Below, one piece after another: positions 1 to 5,479 of a stretch of 5,479 nucleotides of DNA; the stretch's first letter is position 1, and every line of letters begins with the position of its first letter. Source of the DNA: Emcibacteraceae bacterium. Its GTDB lineage: Bacteria; Pseudomonadota; Alphaproteobacteria; Sphingomonadales; Emcibacteraceae. Position numbers and translations under genes: made by a program. Location of the stretch: assembly GCA_016763335.1 (NCBI GenBank), contig JAESUD010000219.1, positions 1 through 5,479 on the forward strand, in the 5' to 3' direction. The notes beneath the pieces are model-generated. The model did no database searches. It saw only the letters and a list, made by a program, of their open reading frames with translations, and was not told the origin of the DNA.

Positions 1-818
1 CCATCATTATCAACGAGTATTGCTTTTTTGCCGCCCGATATAGTACCCGCACCGGTATTAACCGTAACCCCGGCCGTTCCTGTATCTTGAAAGACATTAA
101 TGGCATAATCAGATGTACCGGTAACCGCACCGCTTGTTACAACCGAGGTCGTACCCGCCGTACCTGAGTTGCTGATATCAATACCAATATTGGCGCCTAA
201 GATCGCGCCCGCTCCGGTATTAACGGAAATATTCGTAGCTGCACCTGTGTTGCTGACATTAATCGCTTCTGCCGTTGTTCCGGTCACAGTGCCGGTTGTG
301 GTGACCGTCGTTGTTCCTGATCCATCATTGTTGGCTTTAATGCCGCGATCATCACCTACAACAGTACCGCTTGTGATGATAGCGACGTTTGATCCCACTG
401 ATGTATTGTCGACAAATATACCGTCTAATGTAGTGCCTGTGATACTCGCGGCGGAAGTTAATGATGTGTTGCCCGTTCCGTTATTGGTTGAGACTATACC
501 ATTGTCATTACCATTAATTGTTGACGTAAAAACATCTAAATAAGTTATATTAGTATCACCGATTGAATTGCTTAAATTCAAGGCATCGCCAGCCGCAGTA
601 ATGACATTTGCAATGCCGGATGTAGAAACATCGAGGGCGCCGCCCGCTGCCGATGTTGGTGACTGAGTAGTGATACTAGCGCCCGAACAATCCCAAACGC
701 CTGAACCAGCGAATGATTCTGTACACGCGGCCTGGGCTTGCGTTGCATAAAAGGACAACGATCCCAATATTGCGGTTGTCGCAAGAAACTGGTTTCGTCT
801 TTTTATCTGATAAGACAT
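1..818 (-). CDS. Autotransporter-like beta-helical surface protein, N-terminal part (runs off left edge)
   Basis: The reading frame is open from the ATG at 818 to the window edge (272 full codons), so the C-terminus is missing. Residues 1-30 form a clear Sec signal peptide: basic K6-R7-R8, a hydrophobic stretch around 11-25, and a signal-peptidase site after A-Q-A at 28-30. Just after it, C32 and C44 (in W-D-C-S-G) form a cysteine pair often seen at the start of alphaproteobacterial autotransporter passengers. From about residue 120 the protein is Thr/Gly/Asn/Val-rich and repetitive. Rungs centred near 126, 153, 178, 206, 232 and 260 follow a loose G-x-V-x-G-x4-A-I-x-V-x-N pattern every 25-28 residues, as expected for coils of a right-handed beta-helix. 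The export signal and repeat architecture are visible directly. A C-terminal outer-membrane barrel and an adhesin role are inferred, because that end is not here. It could instead be another secreted repeat protein, for example a two-partner or type I substrate. The start is supported by AAAGG six bases upstream. It is divergent from the genes to the right. Confidence 0.82.
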   Translation of the reverse strand, partial: MSYQIKRRNQFLATTAILGSLSFYATQAQAACTESFAGSGVWDCSGASITTQSPTSAAGGALDVSTSGIANVITAAGDALNLSNSIGDTNITYLDVFTSTINGNDNGIVSTNNGTGNTSLTSAASITGTTLDGIFVDNTSVGSNVAIITSGTVVGDDRGIKANNDGSGTTTVTTTGTVTGTTAEAINVSNTGAATNISVNTGAGAILGANIGIDISNSGTAGTTSVVTSGAVTGTSDYAINVFQDTGTAGVTVNTGAGTISGGKKAILVDND

Positions 819-866
819 TTACAACCTTTAACTACTTCATATTACAATAATTTTTTTCATATGAAA
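819..866 (-). promoter_or_regulatory. Leader of the secreted-protein gene: ribosome binding site, candidate promoter and palindrome
   Basis: On the minus strand AAAGG (829-825) lies six bases before the ATG at 818 and is a good ribosome binding site. Further upstream, TAATAT (844-839) or TATTGT (849-844) could be a -10 box. A perfect 12-bp palindrome, TTTCATATGAAA, occupies 855-866; its outer half would sit where a -35 box is expected (16 bp from TAATAT), so it could be an operator. The ribosome binding site is convincing. The promoter boxes are weak matches in A/T-rich DNA, and the operator role is a guess. Confidence 0.4.
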
Positions 867-914
867 CCATTTCTACAGGCAAGTTATTAAAAAGAAGCTA
901 ATTATGGTTAATAA

Positions 915-962
915 AAACTATTTATTATAATCAATTCAAACTATTTTTACTCGTGATCAATT
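915..962. repeat. Pair of composite direct repeats upstream of the secreted-protein gene
   Basis: AAACTATTT occurs at 915-923 and 938-946, and each copy is followed by ATCAATT (930-936 and 956-962). The spacers are 6 and 9 bases. The tandem two-part arrangement lies about 100-145 bp upstream of the secreted-protein start, a plausible place for regulator binding sites. In sequence this A/T-rich, chance similarity remains possible. Confidence 0.3.
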
Positions 963-1087
963 AGCTCTTCCTCTAGTGAAGCCCATCAGGCTAAGTCGGA
1001 TTAATTAAAGGTTTGCATGAGAGAGTTTTTTTGTTTCATCGTAGCGACGAAAGAAAAAGATGACAGGTAAACGTCCTATAAAGTCCG

Positions 1088-1140
1088 GCATATCCCGCAT
1101 CACTGATAAAACAGTTAATGACATTCGCAGTGCGATATGC
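1088..1140. repeat. Bulged inverted repeat with nested small hairpin
   Basis: GCATATC (1088-1094) plus GCA (1097-1099) is complementary to TGCGATATGC (1131-1140). This gives a 10-bp stem interrupted only by a two-base bulge (CC, 1095-1096). Inside the loop, ACTG (1102-1105) and CAGT (1112-1115) can form a second small hairpin around ATAAAA. The element lies in otherwise unassigned DNA. It is not followed by a T-run on either strand, so it is not a typical intrinsic terminator. It could be part of a structured RNA or a leftover of a mobile element; the sequence alone does not decide. Confidence 0.4.
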
Positions 1141-1313
1141 AAAAAATTCAAGCGTATTTAAGTATCATAGAGCAGCATTGTTAACAGTTTAACACCCGTT
1201 ACGAATGATGTAGCCGCAAATACGATTGAGAGATTATTGTTTTATGCCATATTAAATATATTTTCCGTAGAAGGGTTTAATGTCATTGAATAATAAAAGT
1301 GGTACGTGCGGTT

Positions 1314-1362
1314 AAGGACATGCCCACCGAAGGCAAAGGACATGTGTCCGAATCTCGTCGGA
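1314..1362. repeat. Cluster of short direct and inverted repeats
   Basis: AAGGACATG is repeated exactly at 1314-1322 and 1336-1344. The second copy opens an inverted repeat GGACA-TG-TGTCC (1338-1349), which overlaps another, TCCGA (1347-1351) paired with TCGGA (1358-1362). This short stretch is richer in G+C than its surroundings. It may be a fragment of an element inserted in the past or a protein-binding site; no family is recognised. Confidence 0.3.
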
Positions 1363-1468
1363 TGCGCCAATTATATCAAAGAGTTATTGATTTATTTCCA
1401 TTCTTTATTTGCCTATACCCCCTCTATGTCCTCGTTAAGAATGGCACAAGAAAGAACACTGACATATG

Positions 1469-1497
1469 AAAAACGACCCTCGTTATTTAAGGGGTCG
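1469..1497 (-). terminator. Terminator-like hairpin on the minus strand
   Basis: On the minus strand CGACCC (1497-1492) pairs with GGGTCG (1479-1474) around a 12-base loop, and five T follow directly (1473-1469). This is the layout of a Rho-independent terminator. No minus-strand gene is seen immediately upstream of it, since the fusion gene to the right is on the plus strand. It would therefore end either an antisense transcript from the start of that gene or a small RNA begun around 1510-1600. The six-pair stem and five-T tail are modest, so efficiency is uncertain. Confidence 0.4.
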
Positions 1498-1509
1498 ATT
1501 GTAAATAAC
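1474..1509. other. H-type pseudoknot-capable element
   Basis: Read on the plus strand, CGACCC (1474-1479) pairs with GGGTCG (1492-1497). GTTATTT in its loop (1482-1488) is an exact complement of AAATAAC just downstream (1503-1509). The order is stem1-TC-stem2-AAG-stem1'-ATTGT-stem2', so the connecting loops are 2, 3 and 5 bases: the short-loop geometry of classical H-type pseudoknots. A further alternative pairs GGGG (1491-1494) with CCCCC (1511-1515), which would disrupt stem 1. The same pairings exist on the minus strand, where stem 1 is the terminator-like hairpin. Complementarity is read directly; formation in RNA and any function are inferred. No known riboswitch class is recognised. Confidence 0.4.
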
Positions 1510-1560
1510 TCCCCCAACAAAAATGCGGTACTTTACTCTCTACCAAAGTGATATGTTTTT

Positions 1561-1597
1561 TGTTACAATAATTTTTAAAAGAATAAAAGAGATTTAA
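1561..1597 (+). promoter_or_regulatory. Candidate extended -10 promoter and ribosome binding site of the fusion gene
   Basis: TG-T-TACAAT (1561-1569) matches an extended -10 box (TGnTATAAT) at five of six core positions. No good -35 box is seen about 17 bp upstream, which is usual for extended -10 promoters. Transcription would begin near 1576, giving a leader of about 20 bases. AAGAGA (1587-1592), five bases before the ATG at 1598, is a weak but well-placed ribosome binding site. If this promoter is used, the pseudoknot at 1474-1509 is outside this transcript. Confidence 0.42.
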
Positions 1598-4144
1598 ATG
1601 TTTTTTGATTTTGAACGTTTTGGCGAAAGAATTGCACTTGTAGAAGGCAATGAACATAGTTGGACCTATTTGGAATTTGCACAAGCATGCGATAATTTTG
1701 CAAAACGGCTACCTGATCGTAAATCATTAGTTCTTATTCGAGCAGATAATTCAGCTATGACGCTAATCGCTGCCATGGGGTCGATGCGAGCCGGGCATGT
1801 TGTGGCAATGGCAGACTGGCAGAACTTAAACCTTATTGAATGTATGAACGCATCATATTCGTGTGATTTTGTTTTCGACCCAAAGACCGATCGACTCGAG
1901 GTCCGTCAATCGACTGATGCGATGGACTTACATGAATCTCTTGCGTTGGTTCTTAGCACTTCAGGTTCTACCGGATCCAGCAAGGCAGTGAGAATCTCTC
2001 GTTCATCTTTAAAAGCCAACTCAACTTCAATCGCCGAATATATGAAGATCAAAAAAACTGATGTAGCACTTCTTACTTTACCCTTACATTATTGTTATGG
2101 CCTATCCGTTGCTACTTCGCATTTGTTAAAGGGGGCGCAGTTGGTAATGGGGAGTATTGAACTGACTGACCCTAACCTAGAAGCGTTATTACGTCAGGAA
2201 AAGGTGACCACTTTTCCCTGTGTGCCTTATAGTATTGATATTCTGGAAATGCGAAAATTTCGCAGCTGGAACTTGCCCGACCTCCGTTATATCACTCAGG
2301 CAGGTGGTGCACTTACTCCAAAATTGGTACAGACTTATGCAAATTGGGCCGTTAAGACCGAACGAGAGTTCTTCGTTATGTACGGTGCTACCGAAGCAAC
2401 CTCGCGCATGGCTTATATGTGTGCACGAGAGGCGTTAAATGACCCCAGCGCCATAGGTCAAGCAATGCCGCAAGGACGTTTTTCCATTATTGACGAAGAA
2501 GGAAAATTGATTCATACACCAGATCTTCCAGGAGAGCTGGTGTATGAAGGTCCCAACATCATGTTGGGATATGCAGAAACCCGTAAAGACCTTGCCTTGG
2601 GCCGAGAAGTAAACGCATTACGAACGGGCGATATTGCGGTGCAGACACAAGAAAAAATGTACCGCATCGTCGGGCGGTTGAGCCGTTTTGCAAAGCTTTA
2701 TGGTAAGCGCCTTAATTTGCAGGATGCTGAAAATAAACTACGTGATTTTGGTTATATAACGTCGATTGTTTCTGATGATCACACACTGTTTGTTGCTGTT
2801 GAAGGGCACGCTGAAAAGGTTGAAATTCAATCCATTCTATCACAAAGTTTTGGCGTTTTGGCACGGCATGTGGTGATTGAACTATACTCTGCTTTGCCTC
2901 TCCTATCATCTGGCAAGCCTGATTATGCAAGCTTAAAGGAACGCTTCATAAAACCCGATATAGTACAGGAAAATTACAAATTATCTGATTTAGGCCCCGC
3001 ATCAGAACTTTCTGCTTCGGGTGCTTTGCAAAAATTATTTGAAGAAATCTTCCAACAAACTGTCAATCACGATCAAAGTTTTCAAAAACTCAATGGCGAT
3101 TCACTTCGGTATGTAGAAATTTCCATGGGAATTGAAGATATTCTAGGGCAGCTTCCGGAGGAATGGCAGGAAATGAGTCTCACCATTTTGGCAAGCTATG
3201 AAATAACGTCAAAGCGCAAGAGGTTGATTGAGATCGAAATAGGTATTATCGCCAGAATTCTTGCTATTCTATTTGTCGTCGCCAATCATGCCGGGCTCAG
3301 TTTTCTCGCTGGCGGTTCTGCGACATTGATGTTGATCGCAGGTTACAATCTCGTACGTTTCCAACTGCCTGCTATTTTGGTTGGTAATGCACGGTCATTG
3401 GCTATTAACTTATTTTGGAATGTTTTATTGCCATTCTGGGGGGTGTTACTGATTTTTGGCATTTATAAAAATGACCTGCCTATTTACGACATGCTTCTCG
3501 TCGGAGGCTATCTCGGTTCCGGTGGTGCTTCAGGTTTTGGCGCTTGGTTCATTCAGGCATTGATCCAATGTATCATTATCATATATGCACTGGTGAGAAT
3601 TAAACCTTTGCGCAGGATAGCCATTGAAACTCCATTTTTATTTGGTTGGATATTTCTTGCGGCAGCATGCGCTTTGCGCCTTATGGATGCTATTTTAAAT
3701 ATAAACAGCCTGTTTCCTGCAAATGGAGGGCAAGTTTCATGGGTTTTATGGTTGTTTTCATTGGGTTATCTTATTGCTCAAGCTCGAAGCAATACAGAAA
3801 AAATACAGGCGTCAATAGCTGTTATTATCCTTGGACCTTTGTTTTATTGGGGTGATTTTGGGCGCATTTTTTACCCAATGATTGTCGGTCTTTCTTTTTT
3901 ATGGGTTCCTCGAATTATTCTTCCTAAACTCCTTGGACCTTTATTATACACTGTAGGAAGTGCTAGTCTTTTTATCTACATGCTTCATTCACGAGCACCC
4001 ATAAATTCTCTCACCAGCGATTGGCCTGTTGATTTTATCCGAATATCTGTTGGAATTATATTGGGGGTGATTGGATGGAAAGGGTACAATGTTGGTTTAC
4101 GACTGTTGCGTAGCAAAATAATACCTATGTTGTCGAAATGGTAA
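1598..4144 (+). CDS. Three-domain fusion: acyl-adenylate ligase, carrier protein, membrane acyltransferase-3
   Basis: Residues 1 to about 450 form an ANL-superfamily adenylating enzyme with its core motifs: phosphate loop S-T-S-G-S-T-G-S-S-K (120-129), Y-G-A-T-E-A (262-267), G-E-L (312-314), R-T-G-D (342-345), G-R-L-S-R-F-A-K (359-366), and S-G-K with the probable catalytic Lys440. The L-P-L-H-Y-C-Y-G-L motif (161-169) resembles acyl/CoA-ligase-like members. It lacks the Asp signature of amino-acid-activating NRPS domains, so a fatty or other carboxylic acid is the likelier substrate. Residues about 475-535 are a carrier domain with L-N-G-D-S-L (498-503); Ser502 should carry phosphopantetheine. 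A basic patch K-R-K-R (539-542) precedes the first membrane segment, placing the carrier in the cytosol. From about 545 to 848, roughly ten hydrophobic segments, the N-H-A-G His564, G-A-W-F-I (648-652) and the I-Y-M-L-H motif (793-797) mark an acyltransferase-3 (OafA-like) domain, slightly shorter than usual. The inferred role is to activate, carry and transfer an acyl group to an envelope glycan or lipid. The acyl group and acceptor are unknown. Confidence 0.85.
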   Translation: MFFDFERFGERIALVEGNEHSWTYLEFAQACDNFAKRLPDRKSLVLIRADNSAMTLIAAMGSMRAGHVVAMADWQNLNLIECMNASYSCDFVFDPKTDRLEVRQSTDAMDLHESLALVLSTSGSTGSSKAVRISRSSLKANSTSIAEYMKIKKTDVALLTLPLHYCYGLSVATSHLLKGAQLVMGSIELTDPNLEALLRQEKVTTFPCVPYSIDILEMRKFRSWNLPDLRYITQAGGALTPKLVQTYANWAVKTEREFFVMYGATEATSRMAYMCAREALNDPSAIGQAMPQGRFSIIDEEGKLIHTPDLPGELVYEGPNIMLGYAETRKDLALGREVNALRTGDIAVQTQEKMYRIVGRLSRFAKLYGKRLNLQDAENKLRDFGYITSIVSDDHTLFVAVEGHAEKVEIQSILSQSFGVLARHVVIELYSALPLLSSGKPDYASLKERFIKPDIVQENYKLSDLGPASELSASGALQKLFEEIFQQTVNHDQSFQKLNGDSLRYVEISMGIEDILGQLPEEWQEMSLTILASYEITSKRKRLIEIEIGIIARILAILFVVANHAGLSFLAGGSATLMLIAGYNLVRFQLPAILVGNARSLAINLFWNVLLPFWGVLLIFGIYKNDLPIYDMLLVGGYLGSGGASGFGAWFIQALIQCIIIIYALVRIKPLRRIAIETPFLFGWIFLAAACALRLMDAILNINSLFPANGGQVSWVLWLFSLGYLIAQARSNTEKIQASIAVIILGPLFYWGDFGRIFYPMIVGLSFLWVPRIILPKLLGPLLYTVGSASLFIYMLHSRAPINSLTSDWPVDFIRISVGIILGVIGWKGYNVGLRLLRSKIIPMLSKW

Positions 4145-4284
4145 TTAAGAACTAGGAACTTCAATAGTACTCTGACGAATATTAACAAGCTTTCAATTTT
4201 CTTTACGGGCACACACAGGTATATGAGCGCTTCAATTGTTTCTTTTTTCATAATCTGTTACGAATAAAATAAAAGAGGGTTATT
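4145..4284 (+). promoter_or_regulatory. Intergenic leader of the GT87 gene with ribosome binding site and shared upstream motif
   Basis: This 140-bp gap has no clear terminator for the preceding gene, so read-through from the fusion gene is possible. GAGGG (4275-4279), five bases before the ATG at 4285, is a strong ribosome binding site and fixes the start. TGTTACGAATAAAATAAAAG (4257-4276) resembles the leader of the fusion gene (TGTTACAATAAT from 1561, then AAAAGAG). It may include a -10 box: TAATCT at 4251-4256 or TAAAAT at 4265-4270. A degenerate direct repeat, GCTTTCAATTTTCTTT (4189-4204) versus GCTTCAATTGTTTCTTT (4229-4245), lies upstream. Confidence 0.42.
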
Positions 4285-5472
4285 ATGATAATAAGGGGCC
4301 AGCATCACTTAAGTAAAGTAGGCTTAGCCATTGGCATGCTTGGCATTACTTATTTGATCTGGAAAGTCATTTCGCTTCAGGGGCAGGATTTAACATTTAA
4401 ATATATCTGGTTAGCGGGCAATTTATGGCAAGACGGCCTAAACCCCTATAGCATTGAATATCAGGAAATTGGCCATAAAATGTTTACCGCCTTTAACGGC
4501 CAGCCCTTTTATTATCCGCCAAACTGGTGGCCATTTTCAAATATTCTCGCCGCCTTTGATTATACCACCGCGACAGAAATATGGCGTGTGCTTAACGGAC
4601 TTTGCATAATCAGTTCAACATTTCTGTTAAACGGGGCAATGAAAAAAATTGGCATAAATCTTACGCTAAGTTCTTTAATATTATATACTGGCCTTGTGTC
4701 CTTGATGCAGGCAAGCGCTATTATCATCGCGACGGGTCAAACGACCATTTTGATTTATTTCGGGTTATGTCTGGTTATTTATTCCGCAGTAAATTCGCGG
4801 CCTTTATTGCTCGCGCTCGGATTATGCGTGATGTTGTTAAAGCCGCAAATCGGCGTTGCTTTATTTTTTGCATTTATCCCTTTTAAAAAATATCACATGG
4901 CACTTTTATATACCTGCGTCCTAACGTTCCTTCTTATGTTACCGGCATTGATTACCATTGGGCCATTAGAAACGATACTACCGTTTTTAAAGGGCTTATC
5001 TCAGCATTCGAGCTTCGCGACAAACGAAGCACAGAACTCAACCGGGTTAAAAAGCATCCTTTATAGTATCACTAACTTTAAATTACCGAGCACAATGGCC
5101 ACCTTGTTATCGATTGTTGGGACCTTAGGTGCAGGTCTTTATTTCAAAAAAAGCGGTAAAGAAAATTCAACAAATTTCATCACATATTGGATGATTATCA
5201 TCATGATAACGGCTTTTGTCGCGCCACTGCACGAATATGATATGATCATCATAGCCCCGCTTATTTTATTATGCGCCATATACGGCGTTCGTGCTCAGTG
5301 GTTATTATCTATACCGTTTATAGTCCTTGCGAGATCAGACAATATAGGTAATTTATTCACCACTGCAAACGCCGATGAGGCGAGATATTATGTTAGCATT
5401 GCTACAACAGTAGCACTGGTGGCGCTCATAATTATTCTTGCTAAGATCATTCGACAAGCAAAAGAAGAATAG
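4285..5472 (+). CDS. GT87-family (DUF2029) polytopic membrane glycosyltransferase
   Basis: The 395-residue product is almost entirely hydrophobic with about ten membrane segments, and its length is normal for GT87 proteins, whose characterised member PimE is a polyprenyl-phosphate-mannose-dependent mannosyltransferase. Family-type motifs are visible in order. Asp35 and Tyr40 follow the first membrane helix (G-Q-D-L-T-F-K-Y). G-L-N-P-Y (51-55) and Y-Y-P-P (76-79) fall in the first large external loop. G-Q-T-T (151-154) and L-K-P-Q (185-188) are in the middle, and H-E-Y-D (316-319) is near the end. In this family the acidic residue after the first helix is the proposed catalytic site on the outer face of the membrane. 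The expected role is adding a sugar from a lipid-linked donor to a lipid or glycan in the periplasmic leaflet. Donor and acceptor cannot be read from sequence. It lies 140 bp after the fusion gene in the same direction, so the two may serve one envelope-glycan pathway. The start is set by the GAGGG site five bases upstream. Confidence 0.83.
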   Translation: MIIRGQHHLSKVGLAIGMLGITYLIWKVISLQGQDLTFKYIWLAGNLWQDGLNPYSIEYQEIGHKMFTAFNGQPFYYPPNWWPFSNILAAFDYTTATEIWRVLNGLCIISSTFLLNGAMKKIGINLTLSSLILYTGLVSLMQASAIIIATGQTTILIYFGLCLVIYSAVNSRPLLLALGLCVMLLKPQIGVALFFAFIPFKKYHMALLYTCVLTFLLMLPALITIGPLETILPFLKGLSQHSSFATNEAQNSTGLKSILYSITNFKLPSTMATLLSIVGTLGAGLYFKKSGKENSTNFITYWMIIIMITAFVAPLHEYDMIIIAPLILLCAIYGVRAQWLLSIPFIVLARSDNIGNLFTTANADEARYYVSIATTVALVALIIILAKIIRQAKEE

Positions 5473-5479
5473 CTTTATC

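Larger units (their letters stand above)
819..1597. other. 779-bp divergent intergenic region without a defensible gene
   Basis: No frame here has a convincing gene. Two short frames begin with ATG: 1060-1161 (33 codons, basic) and 1320-1469 (49 codons, one hydrophobic stretch). The first has only a weak purine-rich sequence upstream; the second has AAGG only two bases from its ATG, too close to work well. A GTG frame at 1306-1551 overlaps the second and looks like noise. The region holds a palindrome at 855-866, direct repeats at 915-962, an inverted repeat at 1088-1140, short repeats at 1314-1362, a pseudoknot/terminator-like element at 1474-1509 and a candidate promoter at 1561-1569. I see no tRNA, no insertion-sequence ends with target duplications, and no CRISPR repeats. 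Confidence 0.6.

Noticed and set aside
169..543. Plus-strand frame of 124 codons rich in Val, Pro and Leu
   Set aside because: It is antisense to the signal-peptide-bearing repeat protein; its repetitive composition is the mirror of the Thr/Gly/Asn codons on the other strand.
578..784. Minus-strand frame of 68 codons
   Set aside because: It overlaps the true secreted-protein frame on the same strand in another phase, and shows no signal or domain.
1034..1052. Hairpin TTTC-A-TCG / CGA-C-GAAA with a T-run before it
   Set aside because: The stem has an internal mismatch and a three-base loop; the T-run is on the wrong side for a plus-strand terminator and becomes an A-run on the minus strand.
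1088..1140. CRISPR-like or tRNA-like element
   Set aside because: There is a single inverted repeat only, with no repeat-spacer periodicity, and the arm lengths do not fit a tRNA cloverleaf.
1320..1469. ATG frame of 49 codons with one hydrophobic stretch that could be a small membrane protein
   Set aside because: The AAGG before it is only two bases from the ATG and overlaps a direct repeat; there is no further support. Kept only as a note in the intergenic entry.
1306..1551. GTG-started plus-strand frame of 81 codons
   Set aside because: There is no ribosome binding site, it runs through the repeats and the pseudoknot element, and it resembles no protein I recognise.
1487..1684. Minus-strand frame of 65 codons covering the fusion gene start
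   Set aside because: It overlaps the well-supported start and first codons of the fusion gene, and no domain is visible.
3985..4251. Minus-strand frame of 88 codons over the end of the fusion gene and the gap
   Set aside because: Most of it is antisense to the conserved acyltransferase C-terminus, and it has no recognisable protein features.

Overview
The window is an AT-rich stretch of bacterial DNA from a Gram-negative organism. The evidence is the start of a large secreted, beta-helical, autotransporter-like protein with a Sec signal peptide, next to envelope-glycan enzymes that sit in an inner membrane. The style of the secreted protein (two N-terminal cysteines, the second in a C-S-G, then Thr/Gly/Asn-rich rungs) is common in Alphaproteobacteria. 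That lineage call is an inference, and nothing in the window fixes genus or species.

Layout. Positions 1-818 (minus strand) hold the N-terminal 272 codons of the secreted protein; the rest lies beyond the left edge. Positions 819-1597 are a 779-bp divergent intergenic region with no gene I can defend. It does contain short palindromes, direct repeats, a bulged inverted repeat at 1088-1140, and a compact pseudoknot-capable element at 1474-1509. Read on the minus strand, that element is also a terminator-like hairpin followed by five T. Positions 1598-4144 (plus) encode an 848-residue fusion of an acyl-adenylating enzyme, a phosphopantetheine carrier domain and a membrane acyltransferase-3 domain. 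A 140-bp gap follows. Positions 4285-5472 (plus) encode a complete 395-residue GT87-type (DUF2029) polytopic glycosyltransferase, and the last 7 bp are non-coding.

How the genes could work together (inference). The fusion protein has the parts needed to activate a carboxylic acid with ATP, load it on its own carrier arm at Ser502, and pass it to a membrane-embedded O-acyltransferase. This logic resembles the separate DltA/DltC/DltB proteins, but with an acyltransferase-3 module in place of the MBOAT and all in one chain. The GT87 protein would add a sugar from a polyprenyl-phosphate donor to a lipid or glycan. Together they suggest a small cassette that builds and acylates an envelope glycan or glycolipid. 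The two genes have separate leaders that share a motif (TGTTAC followed by A/T-rich sequence and AAAAGAG before the ATG), which hints at parallel expression. The fusion enzyme is the most interesting protein in the window, and the pseudoknot/terminator element is the most interesting non-coding signal.
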